This document shows positions 26,017 to 34,410 of a stretch of 64,000 nt of DNA, piece after piece. Positions within the stretch are counted from its first letter, which is position 1; each line of letters begins with the position of its first letter. The notes under the pieces are model-generated. The model had not been told where the DNA came from and did no database searches. It saw only the letters and a program-made list of their open reading frames with translations. Source of the stretch: Massilia sp. NR 4-1 (lineage in GTDB: Bacteria; Pseudomonadota; Gammaproteobacteria; Burkholderiales; Burkholderiaceae_D). The DNA is taken from the NCBI RefSeq assembly GCF_001191005.1, contig NZ_CP012201.1, positions 3,968,001-4,032,000 of the forward strand, in the 5' to 3' direction. The position numbers and the translations under genes were made by a program.

Positions 26017-26448
26017 TCAGGCTACCGAACCGCCGGCAGCTTCGATGGCGGCTTTCGCGCCTGCGGTCACTTTCAGACCTTTCAGGGTGACAGCCTTGGT
26101 GATTTCGCCGGAGGCGATCACGCGCACATCGCGTGCCAGCACGTTCAGCACGCCAGCTTGCTTCAGGACCAGGATGTCGACTTCACCGACCGCCAGGGCG
26201 TTCAGATCCGACAGACGAACTTCAGCCTTGAAGGTTGCGTTCAGCGATTTGAAGCCGCGCTTTGGCAGACGGCGTTGCAGCGGCATTTGACCGCCTTCGA
26301 AGCCGACTTTATGGAAGCCGCCCGAACGCGATTTCTGACCTTTGTGACCACGGCCAGCGGTTTTACCGAGGCCGGAGCCGATACCGCGGCCAACGCGACG
26401 CTTAGCGTGTTTCGCGCCAGCTGCTGGTTGAATGGTATTCAATTCCAT
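26017..26448 (-). CDS. rplO: 50S ribosomal protein L15
   Basis: 143 residues. Opens MELNTIQPAAGAKHAKRRVG with the flexible Gly/Lys/Arg-rich N-terminal extension that enters the 23S rRNA core. Late assembly protein. A hairpin (26463-26480) spans the gap from rpmD. Confidence 0.97.
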   Translation of the reverse strand: MELNTIQPAAGAKHAKRRVGRGIGSGLGKTAGRGHKGQKSRSGGFHKVGFEGGQMPLQRRLPKRGFKSLNATFKAEVRLSDLNALAVGEVDILVLKQAGVLNVLARDVRVIASGEITKAVTLKGLKVTAGAKAAIEAAGGSVA

Positions 26449-26462
26449 TTGATTCTCCAGAT

Positions 26463-26480
26463 CGTAAGCCGAGGCTTACG
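26463..26480 (-). promoter_or_regulatory. Hairpin overlapping the rpmD stop codon
   Basis: Perfect inverted repeat CGTAAGCC/GGCTTACG with a 2-nt centre. The rpmD TAA stop lies inside it, and rplO starts 14 nt further on. No T-run; may affect rplO translation or mRNA processing. Confidence 0.4.
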
Positions 26481-26652
26481 ATACGACTTTAACGAGGTAG
26501 GCGACCTTGGTGATCATGCCGCGTACCGATGGAGTGTCCTGCAGCTCGGAAACCGAGTTGACACGGCGCAGGCCCAGGCCGCGCACGGTGGCACGGTGGT
26601 CTTGACGGGTGCCGATCAGGCCCTTCACCAGTTTTACTTTGATAGTGCTCAT
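26476..26652 (-). CDS. rpmD: 50S ribosomal protein L30
   Basis: 58 residues, translated by hand from ATG 26652. Starts MSTIKVKLVKGLIGTRQDHR, with the L30 ferredoxin-like core and VRGLGLRRVNSVSELQDTPS. Sits between rpsE and rplO as in E. coli. Confidence 0.97.
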   Translation of the reverse strand: MSTIKVKLVKGLIGTRQDHRATVRGLGLRRVNSVSELQDTPSVRGMITKVAYLVKVVS

Positions 26653-26663
26653 GCGGTTTCCCC

Positions 26664-27182
26664 TTAAGCCAGGATGTCTTCCACCGATTTGCCGCGTTTG
26701 GCAGCGATCTCGGCAGGAGTGCTCATTTTCGACAGGCCGTCCAGGGTGGCGCGCACCAGGTTGTACGGGTTGTTCGAACCGGTGGATTTGGCCACCACGT
26801 CGGTCACGCCCATCACGTCGAAGATTGCGCGCATTGCGCCACCAGCGATCACGCCGGTACCTGGCTTGGCCGGGCTCATCATCACGCGCGAGGCGCCATG
26901 ACGACCGGTCACGGTGTGCTGCAGGGTGCCGTTTTTCAGCGGTACTTTGATCAGGTTGCGACGGGCTTCTTCCATTGCCTTTTGCACACCGACTGGTACC
27001 TCTTTCGACTTGCCCTTGCCCATGCCGATGCGGCCATCGCCGTCACCCACCACGGTCAGCGCCGCGAAGCCCATGATACGACCACCCTTGACCACTTTGG
27101 TCACGCGGTTGATCGCGATCATTTTTTCGCGCATGCCGTCATCCGGCTTGTCGCTTTGCATTTTTGCTTGCATTTTTGCCAT
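26664..27182 (-). CDS. rpsE: 30S ribosomal protein S5
   Basis: 172 residues. Ram-type fidelity protein at the mRNA entry. Double-stranded RNA-binding N-domain with INRVTKVVKGGRIMGFAALT and C-terminal GVIAGGAMRAIFDVMGVTDV. Its N-terminus has a Met/Lys/Gln extension. 10 nt after rplR. Confidence 0.98.
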   Translation of the reverse strand: MAKMQAKMQSDKPDDGMREKMIAINRVTKVVKGGRIMGFAALTVVGDGDGRIGMGKGKSKEVPVGVQKAMEEARRNLIKVPLKNGTLQHTVTGRHGASRVMMSPAKPGTGVIAGGAMRAIFDVMGVTDVVAKSTGSNNPYNLVRATLDGLSKMSTPAEIAAKRGKSVEDILA

Positions 27183-27192
27183 GATCGTATCC

Positions 27193-27555
27193 TTAGAACT
27201 TCAGACCGGCTTCACGCGCGGCTTCAGCCAGCGCCTTGACACGGCCGTGGTAACGGAAACCGGAGCGGTCGAAGGCGACTTCGGTGATGCCCGCTTTCAG
27301 TGCTTTTTCTGCGACACGCTTGCCGACCAGTGCGGCAGCGGCGGCGTTGCCACCCTTGCCCGACTTGCCAGCCAGTTCGGCGCGCACTTCCGCTTCTGCG
27401 GTGGAGGCCGAAACCAGTACTTTGGCGTCTGGGCTGGTCAAGTTCGCGTAAATGTGCAGATTGGTGCGGTGGACCGACAGGCGGTTCACTTTCAATTGCG
27501 CGATCTTGATGCGGGTTTGACGTCCGCGGCGCAGACGAGATTCTTTTTTGTCCAT
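27193..27555 (-). CDS. rplR: 50S ribosomal protein L18
   Basis: 120 residues. Binds 5S rRNA with L5 and L25. Carries RLRRGRQTRIKI and RLSVHRTNLHIYA near the start and FDRSGFRYHGRVKALAEAAR at the end. Confidence 0.98.
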   Translation of the reverse strand: MDKKESRLRRGRQTRIKIAQLKVNRLSVHRTNLHIYANLTSPDAKVLVSASTAEAEVRAELAGKSGKGGNAAAAALVGKRVAEKALKAGITEVAFDRSGFRYHGRVKALAEAAREAGLKF

Positions 27556-27568
27556 CGTCAGCCCCTAA

Positions 27569-28102
27569 TTACTTCTTCTTGGTTTCTTTAAGCTTAACCA
27601 CTTCGTCCACATAGCGGACACCCTTGCCTTTGTAAGGCTCTGGGGAGCGGTAAGCACGAACTTCGGCGGCCACCTGGCCAACCTTTTGGCGATCGATGCC
27701 GCTGATCACGATTTCGGTCGGGGTCGGGGTTGCCACTTTGACGCCGGTTGGCATCGCGTGAACGACCGGGTGGGAGAAGCCCAGCGACAGGTTCAGCTTG
27801 TCGCCAGCGGCTTGCGCCTTGTAACCCACGCCAACCAGGCTCAGCTTCTTCTCGAAGCCCTTGGTGACGCCGGTAACCATATTGTTTACCAGGGCGCGCA
27901 GGGTGCCGGACATGGCGTTCGCTTCGCGGCTGTCATTGGCCACGTCGAAAGTCAGGGTGCCGGCGTTGTTTTCCACTTTCACCAGGCCGTTCAGGCTCTG
28001 GCTCAGGGTGCCCAGCGGACCCTTCACGGTGATCGCTTGCGCGGAGATGGCGACTTCGGCGCCAGCCGGCACTGCGATCGGCATTTTAGCTACACGAGAC
28101 AT
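27569..28102 (-). CDS. rplF: 50S ribosomal protein L6
   Basis: 177 residues, two tandem L6 folds. Opens MSRVAKMPIAVPAGAEVAI; C-terminal signature YRSPEPYKGKGVRY. Lies at the factor-binding site near the sarcin-ricin loop. Separated by 11 nt from rpsH. Confidence 0.98.
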   Translation of the reverse strand: MSRVAKMPIAVPAGAEVAISAQAITVKGPLGTLSQSLNGLVKVENNAGTLTFDVANDSREANAMSGTLRALVNNMVTGVTKGFEKKLSLVGVGYKAQAAGDKLNLSLGFSHPVVHAMPTGVKVATPTPTEIVISGIDRQKVGQVAAEVRAYRSPEPYKGKGVRYVDEVVKLKETKKK

Positions 28103-28113
28103 TGTGTTACTCC

Positions 28114-28509
28114 TTAAGCCACGAAGCAGATAACTTCGCCACCAACACCGGTAGCGCGCGCTTTGCGGTCGGTCATGACGCCTTGCGGAGTCGACACGAT
28201 GGCCACACCCAGACCGTTCATCACGGTTGGGATCTCGTCCTTGCCCTTGTACACGCGCAGACCCGGACGGGACACGCGCTCGAGGCGCTCGATAACAGGA
28301 CGGCCTACATAATATTTCAAACCGATTTTCAGTTCCGCCTTGCCTTCGTTCGAGGTCACGGCGAAATCTTCAATGTAACCCTCGTCCTTGAGGACGTTGG
28401 CAATCGCTACTTTGACTTTCGACGATGGCATGGCCACGGTCGACTTCTGCACGCCTTGGGCGTTGCGAATGCGGGTCAGCATATCGGCGATAGGATCGCT
28501 CATACTCAT
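28114..28509 (-). CDS. rpsH: 30S ribosomal protein S8
   Basis: 131 residues. Opens MSMSDPIADMLTRIRNAQ and ends with a conserved GGEVICFVA. Central 16S rRNA-binding protein and, in E. coli, translational repressor of the spc operon through a site near rplE; no such site was checked here. Confidence 0.98.
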   Translation of the reverse strand: MSMSDPIADMLTRIRNAQGVQKSTVAMPSSKVKVAIANVLKDEGYIEDFAVTSNEGKAELKIGLKYYVGRPVIERLERVSRPGLRVYKGKDEIPTVMNGLGVAIVSTPQGVMTDRKARATGVGGEVICFVA

Positions 28510-28523
28510 TGCTTGTTCTCCTA

Positions 28524-28829
28524 TTACCAGCTGGCTTTAGTCATACCCGGGATCTCACCACGCATGGCGAATTCACGGAGTTTGATACGGCCCAGACCGA
28601 ATTTACGGAAGGTGCCGCGTGGACGACCGGTCACGACGCAACGGTTGCGTTGACGGGTCGGGTTCGAGTTACGTGGCAGGGCCTGCAGTTTCAGGCGCGC
28701 TTCGTAACGCTCTTCTTCCGACTTGGACTGGTCATCAATGATGGCCTTCAGCGAAGCGCGCTTGGCGGCGAATTTCTCAGCCAGGGCCACGCGTTTCTGC
28801 TCACGGTTAATCAGTGCGAGTTTTGCCAT
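28524..28829 (-). CDS. rpsN: 30S ribosomal protein S14
   Basis: 101 residues, the longer zinc-free (C-) type, lacking the CxxC ribbon. Opens MAKLALINREQKRVALAEKF; RCVVTGRPRGTFRKFGLGR marks the C-terminal half. Head protein of the small subunit. Confidence 0.98.
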   Translation of the reverse strand: MAKLALINREQKRVALAEKFAAKRASLKAIIDDQSKSEEERYEARLKLQALPRNSNPTRQRNRCVVTGRPRGTFRKFGLGRIKLREFAMRGEIPGMTKASW

Positions 28830-28836
28830 GATCTAC

Positions 28837-29376
28837 TTAGTTCCTGAACGGGAATTTAAAGGCGGCGAGGAGCGCTTTGGCTTCGTCGTCGGTCTTGGCG
28901 GTGGTGGTGATCGAGATGTTCATACCACGCAGCGCGTCGATCTTGTCGTACTCGATTTCCGGGAAGATGATCTGCTCTTTCACACCGATGTTGTAGTTGC
29001 CGCGGCCATCGAAGGAACGGCCGGACACGCCACGGAAGTCACGCACGCGCGGCAGGGCCACGGTGATGAAACGGTCCAGGAACTCATACATGCGGGCGCC
29101 GCGCAGGGTCACCATGGTACCGATCGGGTAGCCTTCGCGGATTTTGAAACCGGCGATCGCTTTACGGGCCTTGGTGATCACTGGCTTTTGACCGGCGATC
29201 TTGGTCAGGTCGCCCACAGCGTGCTCGATGATCTTCTTGTCGGCTACGGCTTCCGAGAGACCCATGTTCAGGGTGATCTTGGTCAGGCGCGGCACTTCCA
29301 TTACCGATTTGTAACCGAATTTCTCGGTCAGATCGGCAACGACCTTGTCTTTATAAAATTGTTGCAGACGGGCCAT
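28837..29376 (-). CDS. rplE: 50S ribosomal protein L5
   Basis: 179 residues. 5S rRNA-binding protein of the central protuberance. MARLQQFYKDKVVADLTEKF, then NMGLSEAVADKKI and GRGNYNIGVKEQIIFPEI are clear family motifs. 7-nt gap to rpsN. Confidence 0.98.
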   Translation of the reverse strand: MARLQQFYKDKVVADLTEKFGYKSVMEVPRLTKITLNMGLSEAVADKKIIEHAVGDLTKIAGQKPVITKARKAIAGFKIREGYPIGTMVTLRGARMYEFLDRFITVALPRVRDFRGVSGRSFDGRGNYNIGVKEQIIFPEIEYDKIDALRGMNISITTTAKTDDEAKALLAAFKFPFRN

Positions 29377-29382
29377 TTCTTA

Positions 29383-29697
29383 TTACCCCTTCACTACTTC
29401 GCCGGAGGACTTGAAGATGCGGACTTTTTTACCGTCCACTTCTTTGAAGCCCACGCGATCTGCCTTACCGGTCGCAGCGTTGAACAGAGCAACGTTGGAC
29501 ACGTGAATAGGCATGGTCTTGTCAACGATGCCACCAGTAACGCCAGTCATCGGGTTTGGCTTGACGGCTTTTTTAGCCAGGTTCACGCCTTCCACCACGA
29601 CGTGCTCAGCGTCGATACGCTGTTGCACCACGCCGCGTTTGCCCTTGTCCTTACCGGTCAGGACGATGACTTCGTCGTTTTTGCGAATCTTATCCAT
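29383..29697 (-). CDS. rplX: 50S ribosomal protein L24
   Basis: 104 residues with an N-terminal KOW motif (RKNDEVIVLTGKDKGKRG). Early assembly initiator of the large subunit. 10 nt after rplN, 6 nt before rplE. Confidence 0.98.
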   Translation of the reverse strand: MDKIRKNDEVIVLTGKDKGKRGVVQQRIDAEHVVVEGVNLAKKAVKPNPMTGVTGGIVDKTMPIHVSNVALFNAATGKADRVGFKEVDGKKVRIFKSSGEVVKG

Positions 29698-29707
29698 TAC
29701 TGACTCC

Positions 29708-30076
29708 TTACAGGACTTCCGGTGCCAGGGACACGATCTTCATGAACTTCTCAGTACGCAGTTCGCGCGTGACTGGGCCAAAGATACGGGTACCGATCGG
29801 TTCCAGCTTGGCGTTCAGCAGAACGGCGGCGTTGCCGTCGAACTTGACCAAGGAACCGTCCTGGCGGCGCACACCTTTAGCGGTACGCACAACCACGGCG
29901 TTATAAATTTCACCTTTTTTGACACGGCCGCGCGGCTGAGCCACCTTAACGGTGACTTTGATCACGTCGCCAATGCCAGCATAACGGCGCTTGGAGCCGC
30001 CCAACACCTTGATGCACATAACTTCTTTCGCACCGGTGTTGTCGGCCACTTCGAGCCGGCTTTCAGTTTGAATCAT
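29708..30076 (-). CDS. rplN: 50S ribosomal protein L14
   Basis: 122 residues. MIQTESRLEVADNTGAKEVM is the family opening. Forms intersubunit bridge B8 and is the docking site of RsfS. First gene of the spc-type operon; upstream lies a 253-nt structured gap (30077-30329) holding a candidate promoter. Confidence 0.98.
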   Translation of the reverse strand: MIQTESRLEVADNTGAKEVMCIKVLGGSKRRYAGIGDVIKVTVKVAQPRGRVKKGEIYNAVVVRTAKGVRRQDGSLVKFDGNAAVLLNAKLEPIGTRIFGPVTRELRTEKFMKIVSLAPEVL

Positions 30077-30329
30077 AGTATTCTCTTTCCCAACTTAAGC
30101 CGAAGAATCCACACAATGTGAACCTCGGTCAGTCTTGGTCCCGCCAGACACGCGAACGCGCCTGTTTGGGTGCTTGACCTTCAGACAAGTACTGACCGCG
30201 ATCCATGTCTGTGGAAAGACACTTAGCGGCGATACATGAACGAAGCCCGCAAGTATCACATAAAACCTGCGGGCCTGCAAGAACTAATTGGACTGTGGCC
30301 GGCACCACACGGTGCCGGCCGCAAACCTC
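30077..30329 (-). promoter_or_regulatory. S10/spc operon boundary: hairpins, candidate promoter and structured leader
   Basis: 253 nt between rpsQ and rplN, the same junction that splits the S10 and spc operons in E. coli. Going downstream on the minus strand: a perfect 10-bp GC hairpin (30297-30320) after rpsQ; a candidate promoter TTGCAG-17-GATACT with extended TG (30252-30280); a GCCCGCA/TGCGGGC hairpin overlapping it; then a leader with CAGACA/TGTCTG and GGTCAGT/ACTGACC pairings. A 25-codon open frame (30129-30206) has no ribosome-binding site. Confidence 0.5.
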
Positions 30330-30602
30330 TTAGACGATTTGTGCAGCTTGCACTACACGGGTCACCGTCCACGCCTTCGTTTTGGAGATCGGACGACCTT
30401 CCTGGATCTCGACCGTATCACCGGCTTTGACTTGGTTGGTCTCGTCGTGCGCGTGGTATTTCGCGGAGCGCACGATGATCTTGCCATACAGAGGGTGCTT
30501 CACGTGACGCTCGATCAGCACGGTAACGGTTTTGTCCATCTTGTCGGACACCACTTTACCGATCAGCGTGCGCTTGAGCGACTGTTTCACTGGTTCGTTC
30601 AT
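30330..30602 (-). CDS. rpsQ: 30S ribosomal protein S17
   Basis: 90 residues, OB-fold. LKRTLIGKVVSDKMDKTVTV and HDETNQVKAGDTVEIQEGRP are typical. Its start overlaps the rpmC stop (ATGA). Last gene of the S10-type segment. Confidence 0.98.
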   Translation of the reverse strand: MNEPVKQSLKRTLIGKVVSDKMDKTVTVLIERHVKHPLYGKIIVRSAKYHAHDETNQVKAGDTVEIQEGRPISKTKAWTVTRVVQAAQIV

Positions 30603-30790
30603 TTGGCTTCCTTCAGATTCATTACCGTCTTAACGCGTGCGATATCGCGGCGTACCTTCTTGAGCTGCGAAGTGTTGCTCAGCTGTTGCGTCGCGATTTG
30701 CATACGCAGGCCAAACTGGGCCTTCAGCAGGTCGTTCAGCTCTTTTTGCAGAGCTGCCTGGTCTTTGCCGCGGAGTTCAGATGCTTTCAT
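30599..30790 (-). CDS. rpmC: 50S ribosomal protein L29
   Basis: 63 residues, two-helix protein at the tunnel exit where trigger factor and SRP dock. MKASELRGKDQAALQKELND is diagnostic. 12 nt after rplP; overlaps rpsQ by 4 nt. Confidence 0.98.
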   Translation of the reverse strand: MKASELRGKDQAALQKELNDLLKAQFGLRMQIATQQLSNTSQLKKVRRDIARVKTVMNLKEAK

Positions 30791-30802
30791 ATTTCACTCC
30801 AA

Positions 30803-31222
30803 TTATTGGCCAACCTGGCGCACCACGAAGGTGGTAGCCAGCGGCAGTTTGGCAGCAGCCAGGCGGAACGCTTCGCGCGCCAGTTCTTCTGCGACGCCAT
30901 CCATTTCGTACAGTACTTTGCCTGGCTGAATCTCAGCCACGTAGTACTCCGGATTACCTTTACCGTTACCCATACGGACTTCGGCCGGCTTGTTCGAAAT
31001 TGGCTTGTCCGGGAAGACGCGGATCCAGATACGACCGCCACGTTTGATGTGACGGGTCATGGCGCGACGCGCTGCCTCGATTTGACGGGCCGTGATACGG
31101 CCGCGTGCAACGGCTTTCAGACCGAATTCGCCGAACGACACGGCGGTGCCGCGCGTGTGCGAAATACCGGTGTTACGGCCTTTCTGCTCTTTACGATACT
31201 TTCTGCGTGCTGGTTGCAGCAT
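30803..31222 (-). CDS. rplP: 50S ribosomal protein L16
   Basis: 139 residues. MLQPARRKYRKEQKGRNTG and AMTRHIKRGGRIWIRVFPDK identify it. Lines the A-site tRNA corridor; its hydroxylation-prone Arg lies in the GKGNPEYYVAEI region. 2 nt after rpsC. Confidence 0.98.
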   Translation of the reverse strand: MLQPARRKYRKEQKGRNTGISHTRGTAVSFGEFGLKAVARGRITARQIEAARRAMTRHIKRGGRIWIRVFPDKPISNKPAEVRMGNGKGNPEYYVAEIQPGKVLYEMDGVAEELAREAFRLAAAKLPLATTFVVRQVGQ

Positions 31223-31224
31223 GA

Positions 31225-32022
31225 TTATTCTCCTGCTTTCTCAGCTGCGGCCGGCTTGGCAGCGCGGCGACCGGCTGGTGCGGTTGCGGTTTTAGCGCCT
31301 GGACGTGGGCGGCCAGCTGGCTTGCCGTCGTCACGACGCGGACCACGTGGCTTCTTCTCGTCAGCCGGGGTCTCGATGACTGGTGCTTCGCCGGTAGCGG
31401 AGCGGTCACCTTTGTATACCCATACCTTCACGCCGATGATGCCGTAGGTGGTGGAAGCTTCGGAAGTGCCGTAGTCGATGTCGGCGCGCAGGGTGTGCAG
31501 TGGCACACGACCTTCGCGATACCATTCGGTACGGGCGATCTCGATGCCGTTCAGACGACCGGACGACATGATCTTGATGCCTTGCGCGCCCAGACGCATC
31601 GCGTTCTGCATCGCGCGCTTCATGGCGCGGCGGAACATGATACGTTTTTCGAGCTGCTGGGCGATCGAGTCAGCGATCAGCTGGGAATCGATTTCCGGCT
31701 TGCGGATTTCTTCGATGTTCACGTGCACCGGCACGCCCATGATCTTGGTCAGGGCGGACTTCAGCACTTCGATGTCTTCGCCTTTTTTACCGATCACGAC
31801 GCCTGGACGCGAGCTGTAGATGGTGAAGCGCGCGTTCTTGGCTGGACGCTCGATCACGATGCGGCCAACGGAGGCGTTCTTCAGCTTCTTCTTCAGGAAA
31901 GCGCGCGCTTTCAGGTCTTCGTTCAGCATCGAAGCGAAGTTGCCATTGGTTGCGTACCAGCGCGATGCCCAGTTACGGGTAACGGCCAGACGGAAACCGG
32001 TTGGATGTATCTTCTGTCCCAT
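31225..32022 (-). CDS. rpsC: 30S ribosomal protein S3
   Basis: 265 residues, about 30 longer than E. coli S3 because of a Pro/Ala/Lys/Arg-rich C-terminal tail (about 215-265), seen in many Burkholderiales. MGQKIHPTGFRLAVTRNW opens the protein; the KH domain carries VIGKKGEDIE. mRNA-entry helicase component of the 30S. Confidence 0.98.
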   Translation of the reverse strand: MGQKIHPTGFRLAVTRNWASRWYATNGNFASMLNEDLKARAFLKKKLKNASVGRIVIERPAKNARFTIYSSRPGVVIGKKGEDIEVLKSALTKIMGVPVHVNIEEIRKPEIDSQLIADSIAQQLEKRIMFRRAMKRAMQNAMRLGAQGIKIMSSGRLNGIEIARTEWYREGRVPLHTLRADIDYGTSEASTTYGIIGVKVWVYKGDRSATGEAPVIETPADEKKPRGPRRDDGKPAGRPRPGAKTATAPAGRRAAKPAAAEKAGE

Positions 32023-32031
32023 CGTGACTCC

Positions 32032-32361
32032 TTAGTTTCCGACAGTCACGTAAATGTGACAGGATTGTTTCGAGATACGATCACCCCGGCCCTTAGCGCG
32101 TGCAGTGAAGCGCTTCAGGATCGGACCCTTTTCGACGTAGATCGTTTTCACGAACAGTTCGTCGATGTCGGCACCGTCATTGTGCTCGGCGTTCGCGATG
32201 GCGGACTCCAGCACTTTTTTCAGGATGGCCGCGCCTTTTTTCGGGCTGAACTGCAGGATGTTCAGCGCAGCGTCAACCTTTTTACCGCGGATCAGGTCAG
32301 CCACCAGGCGGCCTTTTTGATCCGACAGGCGCACGCCTTTGAGGATTGCTTTAGTTTCCAT
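32032..32361 (-). CDS. rplV: 50S ribosomal protein L22
   Basis: 109 residues. ETKAILKGVRLSDQKGRLVADLIRG and the tunnel-lining hairpin ending in AKGRGDRISKQSCHIYVTV. Start overlaps the rpsS stop by 1 nt (TAATG). Confidence 0.98.
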   Translation of the reverse strand: METKAILKGVRLSDQKGRLVADLIRGKKVDAALNILQFSPKKGAAILKKVLESAIANAEHNDGADIDELFVKTIYVEKGPILKRFTARAKGRGDRISKQSCHIYVTVGN

Positions 32362-32636
32362 TATTTCTTAGCCTTTTTGTCAGCAGCGTGGCCCTTGAAG
32401 GTACGGGTCAGCGCGAATTCGCCGAGCTTGTGACCAACCATGTTCTCGGAAACATACACTGGCACGTGCAGCTTACCGTTGTGCACAGCAATGGTCAGAC
32501 CGATGAAGTCAGGCATGATCGTCGAACGACGCGACCAGGTTTTGATTGGCTTCTTGTCCTTGGTCGCTTGCGCGGCTTCGACCTTCTTCACCAGGTGGGC
32601 GTCGCAGAACGGCCCTTTTTTCAATGAACGAGTCAT
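32361..32636 (-). CDS. rpsS: 30S ribosomal protein S19
   Basis: 91 residues. MTRSLKKGPFCDAHLVKKVE and MVGHKLGEFALTRTFKGHAADK are invariant-type motifs. Head protein beside S13. Coupled to rplV. Confidence 0.98.
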   Translation of the reverse strand: MTRSLKKGPFCDAHLVKKVEAAQATKDKKPIKTWSRRSTIMPDFIGLTIAVHNGKLHVPVYVSENMVGHKLGEFALTRTFKGHAADKKAKK

Positions 32637-32645
32637 GGTTTATCC

Positions 32646-33473
32646 TTATTTCTTGCCGCGGCGCGAGACGATCATCGAAGAAGTGCGCTTGTTCGAACGC
32701 GTCTTCTTACCCTTGGTCTGCTGGCCCCATGGCGATACTGGATGACGACCAGCTGCGGTACGGCCTTCACCACCACCGTGCGGGTGGTCGATCGGGTTCA
32801 TCACCACACCGCGGACGGTTGGGCGAACACCGCGCCAGCGCATGGCGCCAGCTTTACCGATCTTACGCAGGTTGTGCTCGCCGTTGCCAACTTCACCGAT
32901 GGTGGCGCGGCATTCGATGTGCACGCGGCGCACTTCGCCGGAGCGCAGACGCACCTGGGCGTAAGTACCTTCACGCGCCATCAGCACCACGCCGGCGCCA
33001 GCGGTACGGGCCATCTGGGCACCCTTACCTGGCAGCATTTCCACGCAGTGCATGGTGGTGCCGACCGGGATGTTGCGGATTGGCAGGCAGTTGCCGGCCT
33101 TGATCGGCGCTTCCGAACCGTTCATCAGCACGTCGCCCACCGCCATGCCTTTGGAGGCGATGATGTAAGCGCGCTCGCCGTCTGCGTAGCACAGCAGGGC
33201 GATGTGGGCGGTACGGTTTGGATCGTATTCGATACGTTCCACTTTGGCAGGAATGCCGTCCTTGTTGCGTTTGAAGTCAACCAGGCGGTAGTGCTGCTTG
33301 TGACCACCACCGATATGACGGGTGGTGATGTGGCCGTTGTTGTTACGGCCAGCGGTCTTCGATTTTTTCTCAACCAGGGCGGCGAAAGGACGGCCTTTGT
33401 ACAGGTCGGCATTCACTACCTTCACCATGCCGCGACGGCCTGGCGAGGTTGGCTTCATCTTAACGAGTGCCAT
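32646..33473 (-). CDS. rplB: 50S ribosomal protein L2
   Basis: 275 residues. Core peptidyl-transferase-region protein. RNNNGHITTRHIGGGHKQHY and the C-terminal MNPIDHPHGGGEGRTAAGRH with its catalytic-region histidine are clear. Start overlaps the rplW stop by 1 nt. Confidence 0.98.
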   Translation of the reverse strand: MALVKMKPTSPGRRGMVKVVNADLYKGRPFAALVEKKSKTAGRNNNGHITTRHIGGGHKQHYRLVDFKRNKDGIPAKVERIEYDPNRTAHIALLCYADGERAYIIASKGMAVGDVLMNGSEAPIKAGNCLPIRNIPVGTTMHCVEMLPGKGAQMARTAGAGVVLMAREGTYAQVRLRSGEVRRVHIECRATIGEVGNGEHNLRKIGKAGAMRWRGVRPTVRGVVMNPIDHPHGGGEGRTAAGRHPVSPWGQQTKGKKTRSNKRTSSMIVSRRGKK

Positions 33474-33790
33474 TATTTAGCCTCCTCGGAGAAATTGATT
33501 TCCTGGCCGGGCTTCAGGCACACGAAAGCGCGCTTGGTGTGGTTGCGGCGACCGATGAAACGGCCGGAACGCTTGACTTTACCTTCGCGGTTCACGGTCT
33601 GCACCGATTCCACTTCGACCTTGAACAGCAGTTCAACGGCTGCCTTGATTTCTGGCTTGGTCGCATCCTTGGTAACCAGGAACACGATCTGCTCGTTCTT
33701 TTCCGCGACCATGGTGGCCTTCTCGGAAATGACCGGCGCCAGCAGCACCTTCATCAGGCGCTCTTCGCTGTGTTTGATGACTGCGCTCAT
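33473..33790 (-). CDS. rplW: 50S ribosomal protein L23
   Basis: 105 residues. LLAPVISEKATMVAEKNEQI and the long basic loop GKVKRSGRFIGRRNHTKRAF. Docking platform for trigger factor and SRP at the exit tunnel. Starts within the rplD stop (ATGA). Confidence 0.97.
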   Translation of the reverse strand: MSAVIKHSEERLMKVLLAPVISEKATMVAEKNEQIVFLVTKDATKPEIKAAVELLFKVEVESVQTVNREGKVKRSGRFIGRRNHTKRAFVCLKPGQEINFSEEAK

Positions 33791-34407
33791 GCCAGCATCT
33801 CCTCAATCTTGGCCAGGGCCGCTTTGGTAACCAGGATCTTCTTGTAGAAGACCAGCGACATTGGGTCTGCGTGGCGTGGCTCGACAACCAGCACGTTCGG
33901 CAGGTTGCGGGAGGCCAGCAGCAGGTTTTCTTGGATGTCGTCAGCAATGATCAGCACCGAGTCCAGACCCATGCCGTTCAGCTTTTGCGACAGCAGTTTG
34001 GTCTTTGGCGCATCGATCGTCAGTTCTTCGATCACGACCAGGCGTTCCTCGCGGGCCAGCTGGGACAGGATCGAGCAGATACCGGCGCGGTACATCTTCT
34101 TGTTCACTTTGTGCGAGAAGTTCTCGTCAGGCGAATTCGGGAAGATACGACCGCCGCCGCGCCACAGTGGCGAGGAGGACATACCAGCACGTGCGCGGCC
34201 GGTGCCTTTTTGGCGCCATGGCTTCTTGGTCGTGTGGTGGACTTCTTCACGGTCTTTCTGCTTGCGGTTGCCGCTACGTGCGTTGGCAGCGTAGGCAACG
34301 ACGACTTGGTGGATCAGCGCTTCGTTGTAATCACGGCCGAAGACGGTGTCTGCGGCAGCAACGTTGGAGGCGGCTTGACCTTGCGCGTTCAAGAGCTTGA
34401 GTTCCAT
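33787..34407 (-). CDS. rplD: 50S ribosomal protein L4
   Basis: 206 residues. Tunnel-constriction loop HHTTKKPWRQKGTGRARAG is plain. In E. coli L4 represses its own S10 operon through the leader in front of rpsJ. Here rpsJ has been separated from rplC-rplD by 9.5 kb, so any L4 leader must sit before rplC or regulate only rpsJ. Confidence 0.98.
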   Translation of the reverse strand: MELKLLNAQGQAASNVAAADTVFGRDYNEALIHQVVVAYAANARSGNRKQKDREEVHHTTKKPWRQKGTGRARAGMSSSPLWRGGGRIFPNSPDENFSHKVNKKMYRAGICSILSQLAREERLVVIEELTIDAPKTKLLSQKLNGMGLDSVLIIADDIQENLLLASRNLPNVLVVEPRHADPMSLVFYKKILVTKAALAKIEEMLA

Positions 34408-34410
34408 CGA

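Noticed and set aside
30129..30206. 25-codon open frame in the rplN leader
   Set aside because: No ribosome-binding site and lies in a strongly structured leader; mentioned only as part of that finding.
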